From positions 1 to 35,795 of the forward strand of contig NZ_DYZD01000311.1 of the NCBI RefSeq assembly GCF_020741345.1: a stretch of DNA of 35,795 nt. Reading direction: 5' to 3'. The stretch is from Nocardiopsis listeri (GTDB lineage Bacteria > Actinomycetota > Actinomycetes > Streptosporangiales > Streptosporangiaceae). Below the pieces are notes generated by a model that made no database searches, was not told the DNA's origin, and worked only from the letters and a program-made list of their open reading frames with translations. Below, piece by piece: positions 7,640-15,266 of the stretch (positions within the stretch are counted from its first letter, which is position 1; every line of letters begins with the position of its first letter). A program made the translations under genes and the position numbers.

Positions 7640-9367
7640 TCACAACGGATCGAAGGAGGTGATGGCGTTCTCCCGCAGGTCGCCCTGCCGGGTCCAGCGG
7701 CTCTCCTCGGCGGCGAACAGCACCGTGTAGTAGTCACCGCTGGTCACCGTGATGTTGCGGGCCAGCAGGTGCCGGGACACTCCGTTCTGGGACCAGACGA
7801 ACTCCCAGTCGGCGGCCGAGTGGAAGTCGGTGACGTCGGTGACGTCCTCCACCCGGACCCGCTCATAACCGGGGAAGCGTTCGGCGCCGCCGGAGACGTC
7901 CTCTTGGTCGAGCACGTGTTGGTACTGGTCGTCGGTGGGGTGGGTGGTGCTGTCCACCTGCAGGTAGGAGTTGTCGGTGTGGGAGTCGTAGAAGACGCTG
8001 TCGCCCTCGACCCGGCGGACCCAACCGTCGGGAACGAGTATCGAGAAGCCCTCGGGGTCCTGGGTCCAGGTCATGCCCGGGGCGGTGGGGTCGCCTTCCG
8101 CGTCGGTCTCCACCACGGGGGTGGAGGGCGAGGCCTGGGGCTCCTCGGCCTGGGTGGGTTCGTCGTCGGCCTCCTCCTCGGAGGTGTCGGTACCGGCCGA
8201 GACGATGTCCTGCTCGCTCCAGGGGTTGAACACGACCAGGGAGGCGGCCACCACCAGGGACGCCAGTCCCAGGGTGAGCACGACCACCGGCCAGGACAGG
8301 CGACGCGGGCTCTGTGGGGCAACGGGCATGGTTCCCGCGCCGGCCACCGGGGTGGTGGGGGTCGAAAAGGGCGGGCCCGCCTGTTGGTGCCCCACCCGCG
8401 GCGGGGGCGGCCCATAGGGTTGCGGCGGTCTGGTGCCCGTGGGCGGGGTGCCCGGGGGGAGCATGGCGGTGGCGGGTGCGCCCGCACCGAGCGCGGCCGT
8501 GCCGGCCTGAGGGCCGGTGGCGGGTCGTGGTCCGTTGTCGCCACCGTGTTCGGCCCCCTGTGCCGCGGCCTCCAGCAGGGCCCGGCAGCCGGCCTCGTCC
8601 AACCGTCGGGCGGGGTCCTTGACCAGCATTCCCTGGATCGCCCGGCCCAGCGGCCCGGGCAGGACTCCGGGAGGTTCGGAGTTGAGCACCGCGTGCAGTG
8701 TGGCCGGGATGCCCTCGCGTTGGAAGGGGGAGACGCCGGTGGCGGCCTGGTAGAGGGTGGCTCCCAGCGACCACAGGTCACCGGCGGGGCTGGCCGGGGA
8801 CGAGGCCAGGCGTTCGGGGGCCAGGTAGGCCGGTGAGCCCATCACCCCGGCGGTCTGGGTGACCGCGGCGGTGTCGGCGATCGTGGCGATGCCGAAGTCG
8901 GTCAGGACCACCCGTCCGGAGTCGGTGACCATGACGTTCTCGGGTTTGACGTCGCGGTGGGTGATGCCCTGGGCGTGGGCCGTGCCCAACGCGTCGAGCA
9001 GGGACAATCCCCAGGTGGCGGTGTGCTCGGGGCCCAGCGGGCCCTGGTCGCGCACGATCCGGTGCAGGGATTCCCCTTCCAGGAACTCCATGACGATCCA
9101 GGGTCGGCCGTCGTCCTCGAGGATGTCGTGGACGGTCACGATGTTGGGGTGCTGGCCCATGGCGGTGGCCTGGGCCTCACGGCGGGCCCTGGCGGCCATG
9201 CGGGTGCGGTCGTCCTCGTCCAGCCCGGGGCCCAGGAGGATCTCCTTGACGGCCACGGTGCGGTTGAGTCGTGTGTCGTGGGCCTTCCACACCCGCCCCA
9301 TGCCGCCCCGGCCGACCTCTGCACGCAGTTCGTAGCGTTCATACAGCGTGCGCTGGGAATCGGCCAC
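7640..9367 (-). CDS. Membrane serine/threonine protein kinase (Hanks type)
   Basis: A 575-residue receptor-like kinase. The N-terminal kinase domain (about 12-270) is complete: GRGGMG (19-24), VAVKE with K41, HRDVKPEN (137-144), DFGIA (157-161) and SPAYLAPERL. A proline-rich juxtamembrane stretch (about 280-355) leads to one membrane helix (about 359-380). An acidic, low-complexity segment and an outside domain of about 150 residues (from TWTQDPEGFSILVPDGW) follow. The outside part is not made of PASTA repeats and resembles a PsbP/LpqN-like lipoprotein fold in feel only; I cannot name its ligand. The start is GTG at 9367, after an AGGAGT ribosome site. It probably senses a cell-surface signal and phosphorylates cytoplasmic targets. 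Confidence 0.93.
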   Translation of the reverse strand: MADSQRTLYERYELRAEVGRGGMGRVWKAHDTRLNRTVAVKEILLGPGLDEDDRTRMAARARREAQATAMGQHPNIVTVHDILEDDGRPWIVMEFLEGESLHRIVRDQGPLGPEHTATWGLSLLDALGTAHAQGITHRDVKPENVMVTDSGRVVLTDFGIATIADTAAVTQTAGVMGSPAYLAPERLASSPASPAGDLWSLGATLYQAATGVSPFQREGIPATLHAVLNSEPPGVLPGPLGRAIQGMLVKDPARRLDEAGCRALLEAAAQGAEHGGDNGPRPATGPQAGTAALGAGAPATAMLPPGTPPTGTRPPQPYGPPPPRVGHQQAGPPFSTPTTPVAGAGTMPVAPQSPRRLSWPVVVLTLGLASLVVAASLVVFNPWSEQDIVSAGTDTSEEEADDEPTQAEEPQASPSTPVVETDAEGDPTAPGMTWTQDPEGFSILVPDGWVRRVEGDSVFYDSHTDNSYLQVDSTTHPTDDQYQHVLDQEDVSGGAERFPGYERVRVEDVTDVTDFHSAADWEFVWSQNGVSRHLLARNITVTSGDYYTVLFAAEESRWTRQGDLRENAITSFDPL

Positions 9368-9629
9368 CGGTTACTCCTGACGGGGGTTGTGGGGCGTGGG
9401 GCCCGAGGGGAAGGGAAGGGGTCGCGCGGGGGCGCGGCGCGGTGGAAAGGTCCAGTTTACGGATTATCGGCCCTGCCTTGCCCAACGATCCCATGAGCCC
9501 CTGGCCTCCCGTGGGCACCGGACCTCACGAACCGGGTGCGATCGGGTCCCCTACGGGGGCGGAGGGGGCCGGCCTCGTGCTGCGCCGGAGGCGGCGCTGG
9601 GAGGCGTGGATGTCATCATCCCTGCGAGG

Positions 9630-9667
9630 GCCGGGTGTGAGCGGCCGAGAGCTCCCTCACACCCGGC
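9630..9667 (-). terminator. Terminator hairpin containing the hydrolase stop codon
   Basis: GCCGGGTGTGAG (9630-9641) pairs perfectly with CTCACACCCGGC (9656-9667) around a 14-base loop. The stop codon of the alpha/beta hydrolase (9657-9659) lies inside the stem, so the terminator overlaps the end of the coding sequence. Confidence 0.65.
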
Positions 9668-10550
9668 ATGGCCGGTCCGGCTCGGTGAGGAACTCGCGTA
9701 CCAGGCGGCCGACCCACTCGGGGGATTGGCGGTTGGCCCAGTGTCCCTGACCGGCGAGCAGTTCGACGCGGGCTCCGGGGACCGCGCGGGCGGCGGCGAT
9801 GGTGGTGGCGGGTTTGACGCCGACGTCCTTCGCGCCGGCGATGAACAGGGCGGGGCAGCGGATCTCGCCCAGGCGTGGGCGCAGGTCCACGTTCATGCGC
9901 CAGGGGCCGATGGAGGTGTTCTGCCAGTCCGAGGAACCGGCCCCGTTGGCCTCGATCTCGGCCATGACCTCGTCGATGACCTGTTCCTGGTCGGGTGCGG
10001 GGCCGGCGAACAACATCTTGCGGACGAAGAGATCGACCTTGCGCCGATCGCCGACCATCAGGCCGGGCAGCGTGGTGTTGAGCAGTCGGCTCTTGGCGGT
10101 GAGCCACAGGAGTTGGTGGTGGACGGGGGCGAAGGAGAGCACACCGCCGGGGTTGATGGCCACGATGCGTTCCACCCGCTCAGGGTGTTCGATGGCGGTG
10201 TCCAGGGTCATCGCCCCGCCCTGGGACATGCCCACCACGCTGACCCGATCCACGTCGTAGTGGTCCAGGACCGCCGTGACGCAGCGGCGCAGGGCGGCGT
10301 GGTGGGCGGTCCCGTCCCAGTCACGGCTGTGTCCCTGCTTGGGCCAGTCGGGGGCGATGACCCGGTGGTCGCGGGCCAGGTCGGGGATGAGGTGGCACCA
10401 GCTCAGGGTGGCGCTGTCCGCCCCGCCCCCGCTCAGTAAAAGCACCGGTGGGGCGTGTTCGGGGCCCTCGACGATGACGCTCAGGCGCCCCTCGGGCATG
10501 TCGATGTGGTCACGGTGGAAGTCACGGGTCTTCGGGCCGGTCTCGCTCAT
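9657..10550 (-). CDS. Alpha/beta hydrolase
   Basis: A 297-residue alpha/beta hydrolase. The nucleophile elbow is GMSQGG with S109; the oxyanion region is LLLSGGGADS (about 37-46); the acid is the Asp in FIAGAKDVGV; the base is the His in GQGHWANR. A lid of about 60 residues lies between (LLNTTLPGLM and following). Family members are esterases, lipases, epoxide hydrolases and meta-cleavage hydrolases; substrate cannot be assigned. ATG at 10550 overlaps the stop of the GbsR-like regulator by four bases, so the two form an operon, and the regulator probably controls this enzyme. Confidence 0.9.
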   Translation of the reverse strand: MSETGPKTRDFHRDHIDMPEGRLSVIVEGPEHAPPVLLLSGGGADSATLSWCHLIPDLARDHRVIAPDWPKQGHSRDWDGTAHHAALRRCVTAVLDHYDVDRVSVVGMSQGGAMTLDTAIEHPERVERIVAINPGGVLSFAPVHHQLLWLTAKSRLLNTTLPGLMVGDRRKVDLFVRKMLFAGPAPDQEQVIDEVMAEIEANGAGSSDWQNTSIGPWRMNVDLRPRLGEIRCPALFIAGAKDVGVKPATTIAAARAVPGARVELLAGQGHWANRQSPEWVGRLVREFLTEPDRPCRV

Positions 10551-11023
10551 GAGGTGTCCTCCTGCTGTCGGTCCCGCCAGCGGTCGAGCAGGGCGGGTAG
10601 TTCGGTCTCCAGGAACCCGTAGAGCTCGTGCACGTTCTCCAGGCGTTCGCGTCGCTGCGGTGAGGCGTCCTGCAGCGCGGCGAGCCCGCGTTCGGTGACG
10701 CGACGAAAGTCCGTGGTCTGTGCGTAGCGGCGTTGGAGCATGCGGCTCCAGCCGTCGGCGGCGATACGGAAGTACTCCTGGCGGTGGCCGCGTTTGCGCA
10801 CCCCCTCCACGAGCCCGCTGGGGGTGAGCATCCGGGTGGCGCTGCTGATGGAGCTGCGGCTGACCTGGAGCACCTCCGCCAGGCGCGCGGCGCTCTGTTC
10901 GGGCGGGTCGCAGACCAACAGCCAGCCGATGACGCGTCCGGCGATCAGCGGCATGCCTTCGCGTTCGAAGAAGACCGCGAGGTCGTCGACGAAGGCGAGT
11001 TCGGCTTCGGTGGGTTCACTCAT
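10547..11023 (-). CDS. GbsR/MarR-like winged-helix transcriptional regulator
   Basis: A 158-residue regulator. The winged helix is around residues 45-100: SAARLAEVLQVSRSSISSAT is the helix-turn-helix, followed by a wing with EGVRKRGHRQEYFRI. The N-terminal helix (ELAFVDDLAVFFEREGMP) and the C-terminal helices are typical of GbsR-type dimers. The start chosen is ATG at 11023, because a promoter -10 ends exactly seven bases upstream; the longer frame to 11143 would cross the operator. A large inverted repeat covers its promoter (11033-11070), which suggests autorepression. It is the first gene of an operon with the alpha/beta hydrolase. Confidence 0.88.
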   Translation of the reverse strand: MSEPTEAELAFVDDLAVFFEREGMPLIAGRVIGWLLVCDPPEQSAARLAEVLQVSRSSISSATRMLTPSGLVEGVRKRGHRQEYFRIAADGWSRMLQRRYAQTTDFRRVTERGLAALQDASPQRRERLENVHELYGFLETELPALLDRWRDRQQEDTS

Positions 11024-11030
11024 GGCCTTC

Positions 11031-11070
11031 ACAGTACAGTCGTTGCAGTTGTGACTGCAATGACTGTACT
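11031..11070 (-). promoter_or_regulatory. Promoter and near-perfect inverted repeat controlling the GbsR-like operon
   Basis: Two 17-base arms (11033-11049 and 11054-11070) are inverted repeats with one mismatch around a TGTG centre. On the minus strand, TTGCAG (11060-11055) and TACTGT (11036-11031), 18 bases apart, form a promoter inside the repeat. The -10 ends seven bases before ATG 11023, so the mRNA would start at the initiation codon. A repressor on the repeat would cover the whole promoter. Confidence 0.7.
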
Positions 11071-11171
11071 GACTGCATGAATCGCGACCACCTCGGGCGT
11101 CGTGGAACGGTCGCGCCCCACATCGAAAAGTCGACAGCGACATGTGTGGGTTCGTCTCGACTGTGGTAAAA

Positions 11172-11187
11172 GTTAGGCGTGCCGAAC
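11172..11187 (+). promoter_or_regulatory. DtxR/MntR-like operator over the start codon of the metal importer operon
   Basis: GTTAGGCGTGCCGAAC pairs at six of seven positions around GT and resembles the TTAGG/CCTAA half-sites bound by DtxR-family metal-dependent repressors. It overlaps the GTG start at 11179. A possible -10, TAAAAG (11167-11172), adjoins it; no clear -35 is seen. Binding by MntR or a DtxR relative is inference. Confidence 0.45.
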
Positions 11188-12114
11188 ATTAGAGATGGGC
11201 TGCCCTCAAAGACCTGGTTGGTCATGGTTTGTGCCCTCATCCCCACTCTCACCCTGACCGCCTGCACCTCCTCCAACGGGCAGGCCTCCAACGACGGACG
11301 CCCCCTGGTCCTGACCACCTTCACCGTTCTGGCCGACATGACCGAGAACATCGCCGCCGACCGCGTACGCGTGGCCTCCCTGACCCGCCCCGGAGCCGAG
11401 ATCCACGGCTACGAACCCACCCCCGACGACCTCGTCCGCGGCCAGGACGCCGACCTCATCCTGGAGAACGGCCTGGGCCTGGAGGCCTGGTTCGCCCAGT
11501 TCACCGAACGCGTCGAGGCGCCCACCGCCGTGCTCACCGAGGACGTCGAGACCATCCCCATCTCCTCCGGCGACCACCAGGGCGAACCCAACCCCCACGC
11601 CTGGATGTCACCCGCCAACGCCCTGACCTACGTCGACAACATCCAGGCCGCCCTGACCGAACTCGACCCCGAGGGCGCCGACGACTTCGCCCGAGCCGCC
11701 CAGGACTACAAGGACCAGATCCGCGAGGTCTCCACCTACCTGGACAGCGAACTGGCCGAGGTACCCGACAACGCCCGCGCCCTGGTCACCTGTGAGGGCG
11801 CCTTCTCCTACCTGGCCCGCGACGCCGACCTGACCGAGCGGTATTTGTGGCCGGTCAACGCCGAACGCGAAGGCACCCCCCAACAGATCGCCGCCGTGGC
11901 CGACTTCGTCCGCGACAACGACGTGCCCACCGTCTTCTGCGAGAGCACCGTCAACGACGGCGCCCAACAGTCGGTGATCCGCGAGACCGGCGCACGAATG
12001 GGACGGACCCTCTACGTCGACTCCCTCTCGGAGGCCGACGGCCCCGTCCCCACCTACCTGGACCTGCTGCGCCACGACGCCGAGGCCATCGTCGAGGGAC
12101 TGACCACCACATGA
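11179..12114 (+). CDS. Metal ABC transporter substrate-binding lipoprotein, manganese type
   Basis: A 311-residue lipoprotein of the cluster A-I metal-binding proteins. The signal (14-28) ends in the lipobox LTAC with C29. The four metal ligands line up as H76 (EIHGYEPT), H140 (NPHAWMSP), E206 (CEGAFSY) and D281 (YVDSLSE). This His-His-Glu-Asp set matches manganese or iron proteins such as PsaA; zinc proteins usually have a third His in place of E206. The motif EREGTPQQIA (229-238) is also typical. GTG at 11179 has no ribosome site and may begin a leaderless mRNA. It is the first of three overlapping genes (binding protein, ATPase, permease). A DtxR-like operator lies at its start, so control by metal is likely. 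Confidence 0.9.
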   Translation: MPNIRDGLPSKTWLVMVCALIPTLTLTACTSSNGQASNDGRPLVLTTFTVLADMTENIAADRVRVASLTRPGAEIHGYEPTPDDLVRGQDADLILENGLGLEAWFAQFTERVEAPTAVLTEDVETIPISSGDHQGEPNPHAWMSPANALTYVDNIQAALTELDPEGADDFARAAQDYKDQIREVSTYLDSELAEVPDNARALVTCEGAFSYLARDADLTERYLWPVNAEREGTPQQIAAVADFVRDNDVPTVFCESTVNDGAQQSVIRETGARMGRTLYVDSLSEADGPVPTYLDLLRHDAEAIVEGLTTT

Positions 12115-12146
12115 GCCGTCCACCCGCACAAGGCAAGGAGGAGGCC

Positions 12147-12890
12147 GTGACCGCCGCCATCGAGGTCGAGGGCGCCACCGTCCGCTACGGCGACGTCCTG
12201 GCCCTGGACGACGTGAGCGTGTTCCTGCGACCAGGACGGGTCTGCGGCCTGCTCGGTATGAACGGCTCGGGCAAGTCCACCCTGTTCAAGACCGTGCTCG
12301 GCCTGGTCGCACCCGACCGCGGCCGCGTGCGCATCCTCGGCATGAAGAGCGCCACCGCCCGCCGCAAAGGACTGGTCGGCTACGTCCCCCAGTCCGAACA
12401 GGTCGACTGGGCCTTCCCCGTCCGGGTCCGCGACGTGGTCATGATGGGCCGCTACGGCCACATGGGACGCCGGCGCCGTCCGCGCCCCGCCGACCGTGAG
12501 GCCGTCGACCACGCCCTGGCCCGCACCGACCTGACCGACCTGGCCGACCGCCAGATCGGCGCGCTCTCCGGCGGCCAGCGCAAACGCGCCTTCGTCGCCC
12601 GCGCCATCGCCCAGGACGCCGACGTGCTGCTGTTGGACGAGCCCTTCGCCGGGGTGGACAAACGCTCCGAGGCCACCATCACCGAACTGCTCCTCCAGTT
12701 GCGCCGAGCCGGACACACCCTGCTGGTGTCCACCCACGACCTGTCCCAGGTGCCCGCCCTGTGCGACGAGGCCCTCCTGCTGCAGGGCCGGGTCATCGCC
12801 CACGGCTCACCCGAACAGGTACTCGAACCGGACGTCCTGCTGGAGGCGTTCGGCATCCAGGCCACGGAGGGGGCCACATGGACACGATGA
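12147..12890 (+). CDS. Metal ABC transporter ATP-binding protein, Mn/Zn type
   Basis: A 247-residue ABC ATPase. Walker A is GMNGSGKST (37-45); the Q-loop PQSEQVDWAFPVRVRDVV carries the VDW-FP signature common in Mn/Zn importers; the ABC signature is LSGGQRKR; Walker B is VLLLDEPFAGVD; the switch His is in STHDLSQ. I chose GTG at 12147 because AAGGAGGAGG lies just upstream (12135-12144). An alternative ATG at 12111 overlaps the stop of the binding-protein gene in an ATGA and would add 12 residues; coupling makes it possible. It energises import through the following permease, whose start overlaps this gene by 13 bases. Confidence 0.92.
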   Translation: MTAAIEVEGATVRYGDVLALDDVSVFLRPGRVCGLLGMNGSGKSTLFKTVLGLVAPDRGRVRILGMKSATARRKGLVGYVPQSEQVDWAFPVRVRDVVMMGRYGHMGRRRRPRPADREAVDHALARTDLTDLADRQIGALSGGQRKRAFVARAIAQDADVLLLDEPFAGVDKRSEATITELLLQLRRAGHTLLVSTHDLSQVPALCDEALLLQGRVIAHGSPEQVLEPDVLLEAFGIQATEGATWTR

Positions 12891-13753
12891 CCGCGCTCGT
12901 GGAGTGGTTCACGGTGCCGATGCAGTTCGAGTTCGTCCAACGCGCCCTGCTGGTCAGCGTGGTCGCCGGGCTGGTGTGCGCCGTCCTGTCCTGCTGGATG
13001 ACCCTGGTGGGCTGGTCCCTGATGGGTGACGCGGTCTCCCACGCCGTCCTGCCCGGGGTGGTGCTCTCCTACATGTTGGGGCTGCCCTTCGCACTGGGGG
13101 CCCTGGCCTTCGGCGCCGGTTCGGTGGCGTTGATCGGGGTGGTCAACCGCACCTCCCGGGTCAAGGAGGACGCCGTCATCGGGGTGGTCTTCACCGCCCT
13201 GTTCGCCCTGGGGCTGGTCCTGGTCTCCCGGGTGCCCAGTCAGACCGACCTGAGCCACATCCTCTTCGGCAACGTCCTGGGGGTCTCCGACACCGACATC
13301 CTCCAGGTGCTGGTCCTGGCCGCGGTGGTGTTGGCGGTGGTCTGGTACAAGCACCGCGACCTGACCATGTACGCCTTCGACCCGGTCCACGCCCACGCCA
13401 TCGGCGTCAACCCGCGCCTGCTGGAGACCCTGCTGCTCGGCCTGTTGTCGGTGACCGTGGTGGTGGCGTTGCAGGCGGTGGGCATCGTCCTGGTCGTGGC
13501 CATGGTGATCATCCCCGGCGCGACCGCCTACCTGCTCACCGACCGCTTCGAGCGGATGCTGCTCATCGCCATGGCGGTGTCGGTCACGGCCGCGGTGGTG
13601 GGGGTCTTCACCAGCTTCCACCTGAACGTGTCCACCGGCGGGTGCATCGTGCTCGCCCAAGCCGCCCTGTTCACCCTGGCCTACCTGTTCTCCCCCCGCC
13701 AGGGAGTGCTCTGGCGGGGCCGCACCGCACGAGCCCTGCGCGGTCGCACGTGA
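12878..13753 (+). CDS. Metal ABC transporter permease, Mn/Zn type
   Basis: A 291-residue integral membrane protein of the ABC-3 family (MntB/ZnuB type). About eight hydrophobic helices are visible, from LLVSVVAGLVCAVLSCW near the N-terminus to IVLAQAALFTLAYLF near the C-terminus. Family segments include GDAVSHAVLPGVVLSYMLG, which contacts the ATPase, and DPVHAHAIGVN. The start is ATG at 12878, preceded by GGAGGG; it overlaps the ATPase gene. An alternative ATG at 12887 would give a four-base overlap. It completes a three-component importer, predicted from the binding protein to carry Mn(II). Confidence 0.92.
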   Translation: MDTMTALVEWFTVPMQFEFVQRALLVSVVAGLVCAVLSCWMTLVGWSLMGDAVSHAVLPGVVLSYMLGLPFALGALAFGAGSVALIGVVNRTSRVKEDAVIGVVFTALFALGLVLVSRVPSQTDLSHILFGNVLGVSDTDILQVLVLAAVVLAVVWYKHRDLTMYAFDPVHAHAIGVNPRLLETLLLGLLSVTVVVALQAVGIVLVVAMVIIPGATAYLLTDRFERMLLIAMAVSVTAAVVGVFTSFHLNVSTGGCIVLAQAALFTLAYLFSPRQGVLWRGRTARALRGRT

Positions 13754-13774
13754 ACAATCCGCTTTGAACAATCT

Positions 13775-13804
13775 GTTGACAACAAATAAATGTCAACGCA
13801 TAGT
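13775..13804 (+). promoter_or_regulatory. Promoter with overlapping inverted-repeat operator, leaderless
   Basis: TTGACA (13776-13781) and CATAGT (13799-13804) are 17 bases apart. The -10 is followed by six bases, then the ATG at 13811, so transcription should begin at or next to the start codon; no ribosome site is present. GTTGACA (13775-13781) and TGTCAAC (13791-13797) form an exact seven-base inverted repeat over the -35 and spacer, a likely repressor site. Confidence 0.65.
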
Positions 13805-13810
13805 TGAACC

Positions 13811-14230
13811 ATGAGCGCAGAACAGCATCCCTTCAGCCGACCCGACCCCGAACAGGCCCGCCGCGCCCGCGCCCACGAGGCCCTCTTCCGCATCACCGAA
13901 CGCCACGCCAGTGGAGCGGCCCGAGCCCTGTGGCAGGAGCGTCGCCTGCCCATGTCCGCCCACGAGGCCATCCGACGCGTGTCCGATCTGGCCGCCGGCA
14001 GCGTCGTCCCCGAGGAGGGCGCCCCGGACGTGGACGAGGCCGACCTGGCCGCGGCCCTCACCCTGGTGCCACTGGCCCGCGCCGAGTTCGATCAGATGGA
14101 GGTCGGTCTGCTCACCATGGCCAAGGGGCGCGGAATGACCTGGCAGGAACTGGCCTACGGACTGGGCCTGGGCACCGCCCAGGCCGCCCGCCAACGCCAC
14201 GAACGCCTCCGGTCCCGCACTGAACACTGA
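13811..14230 (+). CDS. Small helix-turn-helix protein of unknown function
   Basis: A 139-residue soluble, charged protein. Residues about 105-131 (GMTWQELAYGLGLGTAQAAR and on) look like a sigma-region-4 or MerR-like helix-turn-helix, which supports DNA binding. The N-terminal half is helical with the repeated pattern RARAHEALFRITERH and MSAHEAIRRVSDLAAG. The ATG at 13811 lacks a ribosome site and sits at the predicted transcript start. The inverted repeat on its promoter suggests a regulator that controls itself. It lies between the metal importer and a convergent thioesterase-like gene, with no obvious target. Confidence 0.75.
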   Translation: MSAEQHPFSRPDPEQARRARAHEALFRITERHASGAARALWQERRLPMSAHEAIRRVSDLAAGSVVPEEGAPDVDEADLAAALTLVPLARAEFDQMEVGLLTMAKGRGMTWQELAYGLGLGTAQAARQRHERLRSRTEH

Positions 14231-14325
14231 CCTCACCCGGGTCCCACCACGAACGGGCGGGGTCCGCCCCCGATGCTGGCGGGAGCGGGCCCCGAGCGGC
14301 GCCCGTCATCACACGCGGGCGGCCC

Positions 14326-15135
14326 TCAGATCAGCATGGCCAACTGGCGGGCCTGGGCGACCAGGGCCCCCTGGCTGTCCCAGATCTCCATGTCCTCCTC
14401 GTGCAGGCCATGGGAGAGGTGCTTGGTGAACACCCGGCAGGCCAGCCAGCCCGAAGCCGGTCGGGCGCGCACGTGGGTGCTCAGCTCCACGGTGATCGTG
14501 CCGAACTCGCCGATCTCCAGCACCGCCGGGACCGCGAAGTCCACCATGGCGGGCAGGGAGTGCGTGTCGGCGTCGCGGCCGTCGGCGAAGCGCATCCAGA
14601 ACTCGACCTCGGGGCGACCGTCCTTCTCACCGTCCAGCCAGGCGGGGCGCTTCGGGTAGCGGTACTCCACGCGCCGGGCGATCGTGACGCCCTCCACCTC
14701 GCCGGAGAACTCACCCGGCACCTGGCACTCCTCGGGGGCCGGCAGCTCCGGTGGGCCCTGCAGGTGCAGCTCGCGGCCCTCCACGCTCAGGTCACCGTAG
14801 GTGGCGGTGGCGCGCAGGATCTCCTTGCCGCCCTGCTCGACCACGACGGCGCCGGTGGCCGTGCGGCGCCCCTCGCGGATGGTCTCGGTGCGCAGACTCA
14901 CCGGCCCGGGGGCGGCGGGGCGCAGGTAGAAGGCGGAGACCGCCAAGGGGTCGGGTTGGGCGAGGGTCTGTCCCAGGGCGTTGAGGGCGGTGCCCAGGAC
15001 GTAGCCGCCGTTGGGGTGTGAGGTGAAGGTGGTCCACCCGTCGGTGAGGGTGGCGGTGAACCCGCCATCGGCGTTCTTGTCGACACGGGTGTCCCGGTCG
15101 AACTCGTACTCGTCGGCGGGGTGATCTTGGCTCAT
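14326..15135 (-). CDS. Thioesterase family protein (double hotdog, acyl-CoA thioesterase-like)
   Basis: A 269-residue protein of the actinobacterial TesB-like thioesterase family. The first hotdog includes HPNGGYVLGTALNALGQTL (about 40-58), DPLAVSAFYLRPAAPGP and GRRTATGAVVVEQGGKEIL; the second includes SLPAMVDFAVPAVLEIGEF and SGWLACRVFTKHLSHGLHEE, and ends in DSQGALVAQARQLAML. These motifs match acyl-CoA thioesterases that lack a fixed catalytic triad. ATG at 15135 is chosen because a -10-like TAACAT ends six bases upstream; a GTG two codons earlier is possible. Physiological acyl-CoA substrate is unknown. It is convergent with the HTH gene. Confidence 0.85.
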   Translation of the reverse strand: MSQDHPADEYEFDRDTRVDKNADGGFTATLTDGWTTFTSHPNGGYVLGTALNALGQTLAQPDPLAVSAFYLRPAAPGPVSLRTETIREGRRTATGAVVVEQGGKEILRATATYGDLSVEGRELHLQGPPELPAPEECQVPGEFSGEVEGVTIARRVEYRYPKRPAWLDGEKDGRPEVEFWMRFADGRDADTHSLPAMVDFAVPAVLEIGEFGTITVELSTHVRARPASGWLACRVFTKHLSHGLHEEDMEIWDSQGALVAQARQLAMLI

Positions 15136-15141
15136 GCACAC

Positions 15142-15170
15142 ATGTTACCGGCGAGTAGCTTTGCTGACCA
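15142..15170 (-). promoter_or_regulatory. Candidate leaderless promoter of the thioesterase-like gene
   Basis: On the minus strand, TGGTCA (15170-15165) and TAACAT (15147-15142) are 17 bases apart, and the -10 ends six bases before ATG 15135. There is no ribosome site before the ATG, which agrees with a leaderless start. The -35 is a weak match. Confidence 0.4.
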
Positions 15171-15266
15171 CAACAACCAGAATCCTATTCGGTCATCCGG
15201 TGGTGGCTCCATTCCCATGGAACCACCACCGGACACGGTGTGTTCACCCCTCGAACACGCCCCCGG

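Noticed and set aside
12452-13771. Minus-strand frame of 439 residues antisense to the metal permease
   Set aside because: It is a His/Gln/Gly/Asp-rich mirror of a membrane protein gene; the plus strand carries clear ABC transporter motifs.
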